Counted from the first letter of the stretch, positions 43,394 through 52,220 are shown. The stretch is DNA of 64,000 nt from Nonomuraea helvata (GCF_039535785.1 NZ_BAAAXV010000012.1:713571-777570); one strand, 5' to 3'. Notes: generated by a model not told the origin, from the sequence alone. Numbers and translations: made by a program.

Positions 43394-45454
43394 ATGCCTG
43401 CGCGAACGACCACCGCCGCCTGCGCGGCAGTGGCCACGCTCACCGGAGCCTGGCCGCTCACCGTCCCCACGTCCGCCTCCGCCCCCACGTCCGCCTCCGC
43501 CCCCACGTCCGCCTCCGCCCCTGCCTCCGCCGGGCCTCTCTCCGCACTGGCGCTGCTGGCCGACACCGACCACGACGGCGAGGTTGATGCTGCGCCCGCC
43601 GGTGGCGGTTCCGGGGAGGCGATCTTCCTGCCCAACCTCGACGACAGCCAGCGCCGCTGCCGGGTGGCCGACGCCGACCTGGACGCTCCCGGTGGTGCGG
43701 CTGACGTTCGGCTGGCCGCCTGCAACGACGCCGCAGACGCCCGCGTGAACGGCGAACCCGACGCGGCCGACCTGGCGCGGCTGCGGCTGCCCGCCATGAC
43801 CGGGCTCGGCGACGCCGCCACCGGGCTGCTGAGCGTCGACGTTCCGGACAAGGCGCGGATCTTCGTCCGGCGCGACGGCGACCGTCTGGCCGCCGACTTC
43901 AGGCCAGCACTGCCCGAGGGCGGCGGCCGGCTCACCGCCGCCGAGCTACGCGCCGGGCTGGAGTTCGGCGTCGAGGGACGCGACATCGTACGCGACGGGG
44001 CCCACTGGGACGGCCGGCTGACGATCACCCTCACCGTGACCGACCGCGGCCGGCGCCAGGTCGCGCGCGCCCGCATGCGCGAGGCTCCTCTGCTCCTCCA
44101 GAACGATCTGCAACCGGCCGTCGAGGTGCTGGCCGGCAAGCCTGGCGCGGGCCCCGGCTCACCGCCTGCGCTGCCGTTCCCCGACGGTCTGCCTGGTGGG
44201 TGGCAGGAGTTCGCCCGCGATCTGCGCGGCGCCACGCGCGCCGCCGGAGTGCACGCGCCCAGATTCGTCGCGGGCACGTCGCAGTGGTGGAAGGACACCT
44301 GGTGGCAGGACATCTTCGAGCCGACCACCGCCTCCATGCCCGTGCCCGGCGGCGTCAGGACCATGCGCGTTCTGGTCAGGTCGGGCAATGTGGTGGATCT
44401 CGGCGACGCGAACGCGCCCACGCCCCGTCCCATGGCCAGGCTGCTCTTCCGCGACCTGCGCGGGCCGGGGGTCGCCGTCGTGCAGCAGCTCACCCTCACC
44501 CGCCGCGACCACCTGACCGACCTGCGCAACTCCACGGGCAACGTCGAGTCGCTCCCGCCGTACGCCGGTCACCCGCAGGGACGGCTGGTGTACGGCACCG
44601 GCCGCACCCGGCGCCCCGACCCCGCCTTCGTCCGCCTGCTGACCGGCATGGGGCAGGGCCTCCAGCCGCCCGTGGTGCTCGACACCGGCTGGTTGATGGT
44701 CGGCCACGTGGACGAGACCCTGCACGTCGTACGCGCACCCAACGCGCGCGGATGGACGCTCATGGTCGCCGACCCCCGCATGGCCGCGCGGCTGCTGCGC
44801 CGGGCCGAGGCCGCCGGAGCCGGCGGCACCCGGCTGTTCCCCGGCTCCCCCACGGTCGCCGGGCTGCTGGGCGACCGGGCGCTGATGACCGCCAACGACC
44901 GGGCCGCGAGACACATCGACACGCAGATCGACACCATGCTGGCCGCGACGGGTCTGCGGCGCTCGGAGGTCGTGGGGGTGCCCGTGCTGTTCAGCGCGAG
45001 TGAGGCCGATCCGGCACTGCTGAAGGCGTACACGCCCGGCATTCCCAACGGGCTGTCGCTGACGGCCCGCGAGTTCGCCGCGCCCGCCCCCTATGGCCCG
45101 GTCGTCGGCGGGCACGATCTGTTCCGGCAGGCCGCGCGGAGCGCGCTGGAGGCTCAGGGCGTGCACGTACGCTGGGTGGCGGACCTGTCGTGGGCGCACC
45201 TGCTCGGCGGCGAGGTGCACTGCGCCACCAACGCCCTGCGCGACACCCGCTCGACCGCCCGCTGGTGGACGCACCAGCAGCGGCGCACCCACCAGAGAAA
45301 CAGTCTCTCTCCGTCGCTTCCCCGCGAAGGAGGACCTTGGTCGCCGCCGTCTTCTCCGATCACATGGACGTCTACGCCGTCGCGGTCGCCGTGGCCCTCG
45401 ACGACCCCGACCCTTGGCATGGTTTCACCGGTTACATCGAGACCGACTGCGTGA
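43394..45454 (+). CDS. Secreted protein-arginine-deiminase-like enzyme
   Basis: 686 residues with a signal peptide (~1-30) and an A-P-T-S repeat linker. PAD enzymes convert protein arginine to citrulline. The C-terminal PAD domain (~230-630) keeps the whole catalytic set seen in human PAD4 (D350, H471, D473, C645): Asp306 in 'WKDTWWQDIFEP', His438 and Asp440 in 'WLMVGHVDETLHVV', and Cys610 in 'GGEVHCATNALRDTR'. Residue spacing also agrees (132 and 172 here versus 121 and 174). The last ~60 residues after 'STARWW' are atypical and overlap a downstream frame, so the 3' end may be shifted. Regulated by the divergent TetR (inference). Confidence 0.85.
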   Translation: MPARTTTAACAAVATLTGAWPLTVPTSASAPTSASAPTSASAPASAGPLSALALLADTDHDGEVDAAPAGGGSGEAIFLPNLDDSQRRCRVADADLDAPGGAADVRLAACNDAADARVNGEPDAADLARLRLPAMTGLGDAATGLLSVDVPDKARIFVRRDGDRLAADFRPALPEGGGRLTAAELRAGLEFGVEGRDIVRDGAHWDGRLTITLTVTDRGRRQVARARMREAPLLLQNDLQPAVEVLAGKPGAGPGSPPALPFPDGLPGGWQEFARDLRGATRAAGVHAPRFVAGTSQWWKDTWWQDIFEPTTASMPVPGGVRTMRVLVRSGNVVDLGDANAPTPRPMARLLFRDLRGPGVAVVQQLTLTRRDHLTDLRNSTGNVESLPPYAGHPQGRLVYGTGRTRRPDPAFVRLLTGMGQGLQPPVVLDTGWLMVGHVDETLHVVRAPNARGWTLMVADPRMAARLLRRAEAAGAGGTRLFPGSPTVAGLLGDRALMTANDRAARHIDTQIDTMLAATGLRRSEVVGVPVLFSASEADPALLKAYTPGIPNGLSLTAREFAAPAPYGPVVGGHDLFRQAARSALEAQGVHVRWVADLSWAHLLGGEVHCATNALRDTRSTARWWTHQQRRTHQRNSLSPSLPREGGPWSPPSSPITWTSTPSRSPWPSTTPTLGMVSPVTSRPTA
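43466..43519 (+). repeat. Three 18-bp tandem repeats encoding an A-P-T-S-A-S linker
   Basis: Three identical copies of CCCACGTCCGCCTCCGCC, followed by a shortened copy. They encode (PTSASA)x3 immediately after the signal peptide of the deiminase, a flexible secreted-protein linker prone to length change. Confidence 0.9.
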
Positions 45455-45714
45455 TGCAGGCCGCCGACCACGGCTTCGCCGACGTGCTGACCTTGACCTT
45501 CCCCACCGCCGAAACTCTGGAGGAGCGCCGGCAACGAGGCGTACGAGGGGATGGTGCAACTCATCAACTGTGCCAGTCCTTCGAGGCTCCGGCCCGGGGC
45601 CCGCCTCTCCCGTACGCGACGCCCTCTACAAGGCCATGCTCCGCGCCGGCCCGGCGGGCACCACGCAACGCGCGAGCGCCCCGAACCTCCGGTGACCGAG
45701 TTATGGTCTGTTGA
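45337..45714 (+). CDS. Possible small protein with TTG start, perhaps frameshifted
   Basis: A TTG preceded by GAAGGAGG opens a frame reading 'VAAVFSDHMDVYAVAVAVAL', 'DDPDPWHGFTGYIETDC' and 'DVLTLTFPTAETLEERR', which looks like real coding sequence. After that the sense continues better in the next frame ('NEAYEGMVQLINCASP'), so a one-base shift near 45530 is likely. It overlaps the end of the deiminase frame. No family recognised. Confidence 0.4.
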   Translation: MVAAVFSDHMDVYAVAVAVALDDPDPWHGFTGYIETDCVMQAADHGFADVLTLTFPTAETLEERRQRGVRGDGATHQLCQSFEAPARGPPLPYATPSTRPCSAPARRAPRNARAPRTSGDRVMVC

Positions 45715-45850
45715 TCAGTGCCGTCAGGGCGGCTAGCCTGATCGCCGTGCTGCCGGAAGGCGGGGCCGAGGCGATCACGTCACGCGGACAGAGCCCCGGC
45801 CACGACAAGCTGCTCGACCACGCCGCCATGGAGTTGGGGACCGACTGACG

Positions 45851-46168
45851 ATGAGCGCAGAAGAGGATTTCAAGCAGGTCGGCGCCGAGCTGGCCGACCT
45901 GGGTGTACGGATCTCCAGGATGATGGGGAGTCCCGCGCTCAAAGATCAGATGGGGAAGGTGTTCGCGAGCCTGCAGCGCGACGGCGCGATGGTGTTCCGG
46001 CTGGTCAGGGATACCCCCGAGCACACGGCCGCGCTCGAGCTGCCCGGGGCGTCCCTGTTCGACCCCATGGGGCAGGGCAAGGTGATAAAGGACTGGGTGG
46101 TCGTGCCCCACTCCTACGCCGAGAAATGGACGGATCTGGCCGAGGCCGCCCTCAGCCGCCCACGCTGA
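45851..46168 (+). CDS. Small TfoX/YjbR-like protein
   Basis: 105 residues: 'MSAEEDFKQVGAELADLGV', 'RISRMMGSPALKDQMGKVFA', 'VFRLVRDTPEHTAALELPGA' and 'VVVPHSYAEKWTDLAEAAL'. The pattern of a metal-free alpha-beta domain with a final 'W-x-x-L-A-x-x-A' helix resembles TfoX N-terminal or MmcQ/YjbR proteins, but I hold this loosely. The start ATG follows a TGACG stop of a short frame. Confidence 0.6.
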   Translation: MSAEEDFKQVGAELADLGVRISRMMGSPALKDQMGKVFASLQRDGAMVFRLVRDTPEHTAALELPGASLFDPMGQGKVIKDWVVVPHSYAEKWTDLAEAALSRPR

Positions 46169-46197
46169 TCAGTAGGCCACGTCGGTGTGAGGCGTCG

Positions 46198-46287
46198 CGG
46201 ATCAACGACGCCTACGAGCGGGTGCTCTCCTCCGATGGGCGGTACCGCTTCGTGATCGACGCGAAGACCTTCAAGACCTTCGCCTGA
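46198..46287 (+). pseudogene. C-terminal scrap of a zinc alcohol dehydrogenase
   Basis: Thirty codons reading 'RINDAYERVLSSDGRYRFVI' then 'DAKTFKTFA' and a stop. This is the conserved end of YahK/AdhA-type NAD(P)-dependent alcohol dehydrogenases. No upstream part is present. The sequence from 46288 to 46577 contains no recognised gene. Confidence 0.7.
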
Positions 46288-46577
46288 CACTCGCGGCAGC
46301 AAGGACGATCAGCGGCCCGCGATACTGCTCCAGCGGTGTGGCCGATGGCTGCTCCGTCACGTTGACCACTTCGATGCGGCGACCGTCCGCGGGGCGGGCG
46401 CGCTGGAACCGGCGGACGAGATCATGGACTCGAACGTCATCACCGCCGCCCCCGCCTGGGTCGGTGTTCATCGAGGAGGCCCGGTGTACGAGGCCGCCGC
46501 GCGGGCCGAACCCGACCGGCTCGGTGTCGTTACACTGCGCTGTCCCGCGAACTCCGTTGATCCTTGGAGGGTTGATC

Positions 46578-47897
46578 ATGTCGCTCGAACCCGTGGAGGC
46601 CGTGCTGGTAGTCGTCGACCAGGGCGGTGACGTGCTCTGCGACATGGCCGGCGACCAACCGGCGCTGCCGCGGATCCGGTTCGACGTCAGGTGGCCGCCG
46701 ATGGACAGCGAGCTGACCGATCGTGTTCGTCGCGAACTCGGGCTGGCCACGGTGGTCCTGGAGCCGTTGGACTTCACGACAGTGGTACTGCTGGCGGCGG
46801 GCGGGACGCGGCCGGACTCCGCCGACGGGTTCGCGTGGCACGGTCATGATGCGGTGATCGGGCAGAGCCTGGTGCTCGACCGCAGGACGGCGCGAACCCC
46901 GCCGCCCGCCTCCGACTGGTTCAGGCCCGGCTGGTTCGAGCGAGCCGAGTCCTACATCGACGGGGAGATAAAGGCCGCCGGTCGCGTGCGGCTCGGTCCT
47001 ACCCGCCAGATCAAGCACTGGAGCATGTCCGCCGTACTCCGCACGCCGACTGACCGGGGTGACCTGTACCTCAAAGCGGTCCTGCCGAGGCTGGCTCGCG
47101 AACCGGACATCACTCGATATCTGGCGTCATTGCGCATCGCGCCGTTCGCCACCATCACCGCGATGTCACCCGGTGACCGCTGGTGGCTCGCCGAGGACTT
47201 CGGCGGTGTGGACGGCTGGGCCGCCTCCAAGGAGCAGCGTCGCGCATGCCTGACACAGCTGGTCATGGTGCAGAAGGAGACCGTTCACCGCGGGGACGAG
47301 CTGATCGCCGCGGGCTGTGTCCCGCTCACCCCGGCCTCGCTGGCCGACGGCGTGCGGTCAACCATGGCCCGCGACGACGTCTGGCGGGCGCCCAAGCTTC
47401 CGAAGAACCTGAACCGGGCGCTGACGGACGAGGAGGCCGACCGGCTGCAGGCACTGACGCCGTACCTGGTCGAGTGCGCCGAGCGCCTGGACGAGGCGGC
47501 CATCCCGGCGACGATCGTCCACCGCGACTTCCACCCCGGCAATGTGGTCGTGCGCGACGATGAGATCCTGTTGCACGACTGGAGCTTCGCCACCGTCACG
47601 AACCCGCTGTTCGACCTGGCCTCATGGCTGCACGACGCGTCCGAGCCGGACGCCGCGACCTACCTCGACACCTGCTTCGCCGCCTGGGCCGACACCGTCG
47701 CTCCGGAACGGATGCGGGGCGCATGGCGCATGGCCAAGCCGCTCGCCGCGGTGGTGGAGATCATGAAGCTGATCGAGCTGGCCGACATCGTCGGACCGGA
47801 TCACGACTTCAACTGGCTGCCGATGACCTACGGTTGGGGCCGGCGGCTGCTGAACGCGGCCACCGACCCCGACCTGACCATCAACGGTTGGCGATAG
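46578..47897 (+). CDS. Aminoglycoside-phosphotransferase-fold (APH) protein with N-terminal extension
   Basis: 439 residues. Residues ~1-110 resemble a worn Nudix-like domain ('VEAVLVVVDQGGDVLCDM', 'VRRELGLATVVLEPLDF'). The kinase part has 'RQIKHWSMSAVLRTPTDRGD' and 'LYLKAVLP' with the ATP Lys, the catalytic loop 'TIVHRDFHPGNVVVRDD' and 'ILLHDWSFATVTNPLFDLAS' (metal Asp). Small-molecule phosphorylation is expected; substrate unknown. GGAGG lies before the ATG and a strong terminator follows. Confidence 0.85.
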   Translation: MSLEPVEAVLVVVDQGGDVLCDMAGDQPALPRIRFDVRWPPMDSELTDRVRRELGLATVVLEPLDFTTVVLLAAGGTRPDSADGFAWHGHDAVIGQSLVLDRRTARTPPPASDWFRPGWFERAESYIDGEIKAAGRVRLGPTRQIKHWSMSAVLRTPTDRGDLYLKAVLPRLAREPDITRYLASLRIAPFATITAMSPGDRWWLAEDFGGVDGWAASKEQRRACLTQLVMVQKETVHRGDELIAAGCVPLTPASLADGVRSTMARDDVWRAPKLPKNLNRALTDEEADRLQALTPYLVECAERLDEAAIPATIVHRDFHPGNVVVRDDEILLHDWSFATVTNPLFDLASWLHDASEPDAATYLDTCFAAWADTVAPERMRGAWRMAKPLAAVVEIMKLIELADIVGPDHDFNWLPMTYGWGRRLLNAATDPDLTINGWR

Positions 47898-47923
47898 CAG
47901 CGCCCGATCGGGACACCTCACCG

Positions 47924-47950
47924 TCGTGGCCGGAACGCTCCCGGCCACGA
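47924..47950 (+). terminator. Hairpin terminator after the phosphotransferase
   Basis: Perfect ten-base stem TCGTGGCCGG / CCGGCCACGA with seven-base loop AACGCTC, 26 bases past the stop. Confidence 0.8.
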
Positions 47951-48031
47951 GCAGCTTGCAGGGCAAGCGGCTCCCCTTTCATGTCCTCACCGAACGCGAA
48001 GCCCGTACGCCCGAGGTCCGCACCTGGTCAG

Positions 48032-48420
48032 TCAGGGGCGCACGTAGCGCCGGAACATGGTTCCTGCGGCGAAGGAACGGTGCTCGACCAGGCGCAGCCG
48101 CAGCTTTTCTCCCACCGGCGGGTACGGCTTGCCGCCCCCGACGATCATGGGGAGCGCGTACACCCAGAACTCGTCGATCAGGTCCAGCAGGGAGGTGGCC
48201 AACCCGGCGCCGCCGAGCTGGAGGGTGCCGTCGATCTCCTGCTTGAGGCGTGTCGCCACGGACACGGCGTCCTTGCGACGGACGATCGGGACCCGTTCGG
48301 GGGCGGTCTGGTTCTCCGCCTGTGAAAGTCGTCGTCCGGGTCCAGGAAGTCCATGCCACCGTCGCGATCCTCGATGTAGCCGTCGATCGAGGTGTTCATC
48401 CAGTAGATGACCTTGCCCAT
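48032..48420 (-). pseudogene. Dihydrofolate reductase-like (RibD C-terminal) protein, frameshifted
   Basis: Begins 'MGKVIYWMNTSIDGYIEDRD' and 'GGMDFLDPDDDFHR', the normal start of RibD_C family reductases. The frame then shifts and the C-terminal half follows as 'LKQEIDGTLQLGGAGLATSL', 'LDLIDEFWVYALPMIVGGG' and 'YPPVGEKLRLRLVEHRSF'. About 60 central residues are also missing. A related intact gene lies at 55.6 kb. Confidence 0.8.
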
Positions 48421-48598
48421 AACTCCTCCTTGGTCGTAAAGGTCGTCCAGAGTGGAGACCCGATGGAGCGCCGGAAATCATCGCAGGCAGAGCGGCCTCC
48501 TCTCCCGATCGGGCCAGAATCGTGACCGAGCACTACGGCTTGTAGTTTTGAGCTCTCCGCCGACACGGCTGAAACCACGACCAGGAAGAGCACACGAC

Positions 48599-49597
48599 GT
48601 GAACCCTCTGACCGAAGTCGTCCTCGACCGATTCAGCGAAACTCCCCTACGAATCGGCACCCGTACGTCCACCATGGCGAAGATCCAGAGCAGCCATGTC
48701 GCTGAGCTGATCACAAGGCTCGTTCCCGGCATCGCCATCGAGATCGTGCCGACGCAGGTCAGCGCCGACCTGTGGCCTGGCGACCTGGCCGAGATCGGCG
48801 GCAAGGGTGCCTTCAGCAAGGAAATCGACCGCGCCTTGACCGGCGCACGGATCGACATCGCTGTTCATTGCATGAAAGACGTTCCAGGTGACGTGCCCCT
48901 CGCAGAAGGAACCGCGTTCGGCGCCTACCTGCCGCGCGACGACGTCCACGACGTCGTGGTCACCCGCGGCGACGTCCCCTTCGCTGATCTCCCGCCCGGA
49001 TCGCTCATCGGCACCAGCTCCGTACGCCGCCACGCCCAGCTCAGCATCCACCGGCCCGACCTCAGGACCGAACGCATCCGCGGCAATGTCGACACGCGTC
49101 TGAACCACCTGGACGAGAAGGACAGCAAGTACGCCGCCCTCGTCCTGGCCCGCACCAGCTTGATCCGCCTCGGCCTCCTGGACCGCCACCACGAGGTGCT
49201 GCCCCTGGAATTCCACAGCGCCGAGGAAGGCATCGTCTCCATGGTGCCGCCCGTGGGCGCCGGCGTCATCGGCCTACAGGCCCGCAACTCCGACACCCCG
49301 GTCATGCGGCTCCTGGACGAGCTCAACCACCCGCTGACCGCGAGTCACATCCTCGCTGAGCGCACGATGCTCCACCTGCTGTCCGGCCACTGCAACAGTC
49401 CGATCGCGGGGCACGCCTCCACCACCCCGGACGGACAGATGGGCCTGTTCGGGATGGTGTTCAACCCTGACGGCAGCGCCTTCGTCCGCTCCCAGGCCTG
49501 GGGTGACCACTCCGACCCGGCCGCGCTGGGAGCACGCGTCGCCGCCGACCTGCTCCACCAGGGCGCCCGCAACCTGATCGCTGCCACCCGGAAATGA
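48599..49597 (+). CDS. hemC: Divergent hydroxymethylbilane synthase (porphobilinogen deaminase)
   Basis: HemC joins four porphobilinogens to hydroxymethylbilane in haem and siroheme synthesis. 332 residues, GTG start with AGGAAGAG upstream. Motifs: 'LRIGTRTSTMAKIQSSHV', 'GGKGAFSKEIDRAL', 'IAVHCMKDVPGD' (catalytic Asp94), 'GTSSVRRHAQLS', 'RGNVDTRLNHLDE'. The cofactor Cys265 sits in 'SGHCNSPIAGHAS' instead of the usual G-G-C-x-x-P-I. No other haem gene is nearby, and clusters normally hold hemC with hemA, hemB or hemD, so this is probably a second copy, perhaps with a specialised role (inference). Confidence 0.9.
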   Translation: MNPLTEVVLDRFSETPLRIGTRTSTMAKIQSSHVAELITRLVPGIAIEIVPTQVSADLWPGDLAEIGGKGAFSKEIDRALTGARIDIAVHCMKDVPGDVPLAEGTAFGAYLPRDDVHDVVVTRGDVPFADLPPGSLIGTSSVRRHAQLSIHRPDLRTERIRGNVDTRLNHLDEKDSKYAALVLARTSLIRLGLLDRHHEVLPLEFHSAEEGIVSMVPPVGAGVIGLQARNSDTPVMRLLDELNHPLTASHILAERTMLHLLSGHCNSPIAGHASTTPDGQMGLFGMVFNPDGSAFVRSQAWGDHSDPAALGARVAADLLHQGARNLIAATRK

Positions 49598-49667
49598 CCT
49601 GCGGGCCCGACGTACGGGCCGATCTCGCGGACAGCTCGCACGGCTGCGCGGATCAGCGTAGGCGCGT

Positions 49668-49922
49668 GCCCTCTTCTCCTCCGGCCAGAATCCCGATGAG
49701 GACTTCGACGGCGCCGTACCGGATCCCGCGGTCATCGCCGACGCCTGGCAGGCCTGGCGGGAGCCTACGTCGCAGAGACGCCTCACCTGGATGTCGAAGG
49801 CCACGACGCCTGGCGCGGGCGGGTCTCGCCGCGCTGGGTGCTCATCCACATGATCGAGGAGTACGCCTGGCACAACGGCCACGCCGATCTTCTCCGCGCA
49901 TGCATCGATGGGCGAGAGGCCT
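49668..49922 (+). pseudogene. DinB/DUF664 gene remnant, frameshifted
   Basis: One frame gives 'SSGQNPDEDFDGAVPDPAVI' and 'ADAWQAWR'; after a shift near 49760 another gives 'AYVAETPHLDVEGHDAWRGR', then 'VSPRWVLIHMIEEYAWHNGH' and 'ADLLRACIDG', the metal-site end of DUF664 proteins. The N-terminal helix pair is absent. The rest of 49598-50009 shows nothing else. Confidence 0.75.
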
Positions 49923-50009
49923 GTGAGCCAGCACACCTGCGGCATCGAGAACACGCGGGAGGCGATGTACGCCTTCCGCACAGCGGCCAGCGACCCTGTC
50001 CCCTCCCGC

Positions 50010-50885
50010 TCATCGGCCGCGGACGAGGGCGAGCATCTCTTCCACGGAGCCGGCCGGATCATTGATCGGATACTGGACCGCCCGGATGATCGCGTCCGGA
50101 TCGACCAGCAGGGTGAAGCGCTTGAAACGGTCGACTCCGGCCGCTCGGAAGGTCGGCAGCAGCAGCCCGGCCGCGAGCTTGCTGTCCTGGTCGGACAGCA
50201 GAGGGTAGGGCAACCTGGCGTGCGCGACGAAGGCGGCCAGCTGGTCGGGTCGCTGGGTGCTGACACCACGGATCGCGGCACCCGACGCCTCGAAGTCGGC
50301 ATACCGTGACGCGTAGGTCAGCGACTCCAATGTGCAGCCCGTGGCGCCCGGGATGTCGGCCCATCCGGGTGGGTAGTCCTGGGTGCCGGGGGCGAAGGCG
50401 CCGGGGAAGAAATAGAGCACGGTCCAGACGCCGCCCGGCGCGTTGGGCGCGACCGGCTCGCCGTCGTGTCGTTCCAGGACGACGTCCGGCATCTTCCGAT
50501 CGACCAGCTCATGCACCCGGCGGGCCTCGGCGGACCCGTCCTCGCTGGTAGCGGTCAGTGCCCCATCCCCCATCACATATCTGGTGCCCCAGTCCTGGAG
50601 CGCGATGAGCGCCGGCAGCAGGCCCTCACCCTTCGCGGTCAGCAGGTAGTCGTAGCGCGGCGGGTGATCGGAATAGGCCCGCTTCTCCAGGACCCCATGT
50701 GCGACAAGGCCGGCCAGGCGCTCGGCGAGAGCGCGGCGGCTGACGCCGAGCGCACGCTGGAGGCCGTCGAAGCGGGTGGTGCCGCCGGCGATGTCCCGCA
50801 CCACCAGGAACGTCCACCAGTCGCCGATCACTCCAAGCGCTTGCGCGATCCCGCAGTCGGCGTCCGGTAGATCAGCTCGTTTCAC
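50010..50885 (-). CDS. HxlR regulator fused to a peroxiredoxin (AhpC/TSA-like) domain
   Basis: 291 residues. The N-terminal HxlR winged helix (~8-105) includes Cys11 in 'ADCGIAQALGVIGDWWTFLV', 'GLQRALGVSRRALAERLAGL' and 'LTAKGEGLLPALIALQDWG'. The C-terminal domain (~130-285) is a thioredoxin-fold peroxiredoxin: 'LYFFPGAFAPGTQDYPPGW', then 'IPGATGCTLESLTYASRY' with the probable peroxidatic Cys184, and 'GVSTQRPDQLAAFVAHARLP'. The fusion suggests a one-protein redox switch in which peroxide reduction and DNA binding are linked (inference). Divergent from an MFS gene. Confidence 0.9.
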   Translation of the reverse strand: MKRADLPDADCGIAQALGVIGDWWTFLVVRDIAGGTTRFDGLQRALGVSRRALAERLAGLVAHGVLEKRAYSDHPPRYDYLLTAKGEGLLPALIALQDWGTRYVMGDGALTATSEDGSAEARRVHELVDRKMPDVVLERHDGEPVAPNAPGGVWTVLYFFPGAFAPGTQDYPPGWADIPGATGCTLESLTYASRYADFEASGAAIRGVSTQRPDQLAAFVAHARLPYPLLSDQDSKLAAGLLLPTFRAAGVDRFKRFTLLVDPDAIIRAVQYPINDPAGSVEEMLALVRGR

Positions 50886-50930
50886 ATGTCGAGTATAGTG
50901 CGTTCCATTCTGAAACTCACTGGGAGCGCG

Positions 50931-52169
50931 ATGATGACAGTCGACAGTGCACGTGGTACGAGCGTCTTCTGGCGGTGGTGGACGGCCGGCACCATCAGCG
51001 CGGTCGGCTCAGCGGTGGGCGCAGTGGCGCTGCCGCTGACGGCGTTGACGGTGGTCAATGCCTCCGCGTTCGAGATGGGCATGATCGTCGCCGCCAGTTA
51101 CGTCGCCTGGATCGTGATCGGCCTGCCCGCCGGCGTGATGGTGCAGCGACTACCCATGCGAAGGGTGCAAATCGCCGCTGACCTGGCTCGCGCGGCGGCG
51201 GTCATCTCGATCCCGCTGGCATGGTGGCTGGACTGTCTGACGGTCGCCCAGCTGGTGATCGTGGCACTCGTGATCAGCTTCGCGAACGTCATCTTCGACG
51301 TGGCCAACTCGACCTTCCTGCCCTCGATCGTGAGCAAGGAGCAGTTGCAGTCCCGCAACAGCCTGACCTCCGGCACCCAGGCCACGACTCAGCTCGGCGG
51401 ACCGTCCGTCGGCGGTCTCATCGTCCAGGTGCTCGGGGCGGTGCCCACCCTCCTCATCGACGCGGTCAGCTATCTGGTCTCAGCTCTGCTGCTGCGGACC
51501 CTGCCCGAACGCCGCGCCGAGGCCCCTGACCGCTGGCCGCCGGTGCGGGCGATGATCCGCGAAGGCTGGCGTTACGTCGTGCACCACCCGGTGATGGGCC
51601 CGTGCATGTGGGCCGCCACCGCGGCGAACACGGTCTGCGGGGCACAGCACGCGCTCTACGCGCTGTACCTCGTACGCGAGTTGCACGCCGCACCCGGCCT
51701 CGTCGGCCTGCTGTTGGCGGCGGACGGGGTCGGTACGCTGCTCGGCGCCGCGTTGACGAACCGGATCACGGCCAGGTTCGGGACCGCCCGGGCCCTGATC
51801 GTCGCCGGATTCGTCTCGCTCGCGGGGGCGCTTGTCATTCCTCTCGGCGCCGGCTGGCAGGCCTTTGTCGCCTTCGCCGCCGGCAACGTGGTTTTCTCCG
51901 TCGGTGTGGTGGTGCTCAGCGTGGTGACCCGCACCTACCGGCAGATGGCGAGCCCGCCCGAACTGCTGCCCCGGGTGATGGCCACGGTCCGCTTCGTCTC
52001 CTGGGGCGCGATCCCGATCGGCGGCTTGATCGCCGGGGTGATCGCCGGAATCGTCAGCAGCCGGGTCACCCTGATGGCTTTTGTCGTCGCGGCCGCCTGC
52101 ATCCCGTTGGTCCTGCTGGCCTCACCGATCCGGCGCCTGCGCGATCTCAGCGATTATCACCAGGGATAG
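50931..52169 (+). CDS. MFS transporter (enterobactin-exporter-like)
   Basis: 412 residues from an ATG with GGGAG upstream; an in-frame start at 50886 lies within the regulator's promoter. Twelve helices with MFS_3-type features: 'ASYVAWIVIGLPAGVMVQRL', 'LVISFANVIFDVANSTFLPS', 'GTQATTQLGGPSVGGLIVQV' and 'GTLLGAALTNRITARFGTAR'. This group exports siderophores, macrolides and similar compounds. Its divergent neighbour is a redox-sensing HxlR fusion, hinting at efflux of an oxidising compound (inference). Confidence 0.9.
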   Translation: MMTVDSARGTSVFWRWWTAGTISAVGSAVGAVALPLTALTVVNASAFEMGMIVAASYVAWIVIGLPAGVMVQRLPMRRVQIAADLARAAAVISIPLAWWLDCLTVAQLVIVALVISFANVIFDVANSTFLPSIVSKEQLQSRNSLTSGTQATTQLGGPSVGGLIVQVLGAVPTLLIDAVSYLVSALLLRTLPERRAEAPDRWPPVRAMIREGWRYVVHHPVMGPCMWAATAANTVCGAQHALYALYLVRELHAAPGLVGLLLAADGVGTLLGAALTNRITARFGTARALIVAGFVSLAGALVIPLGAGWQAFVAFAAGNVVFSVGVVVLSVVTRTYRQMASPPELLPRVMATVRFVSWGAIPIGGLIAGVIAGIVSSRVTLMAFVVAAACIPLVLLASPIRRLRDLSDYHQG

Positions 52170-52220
52170 GTCCCTGACTGTCCGCAATCCCGCTGCGGCT
52201 GCCGGCGCTCGCTCGGGCCG

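Noticed and set aside
44159..45292. A 377-codon minus-strand frame opposite the deiminase gene
   Set aside because: Composition is typical of an antisense shadow of Ala/Arg-rich coding sequence; the plus strand has catalytic motifs and a signal peptide.
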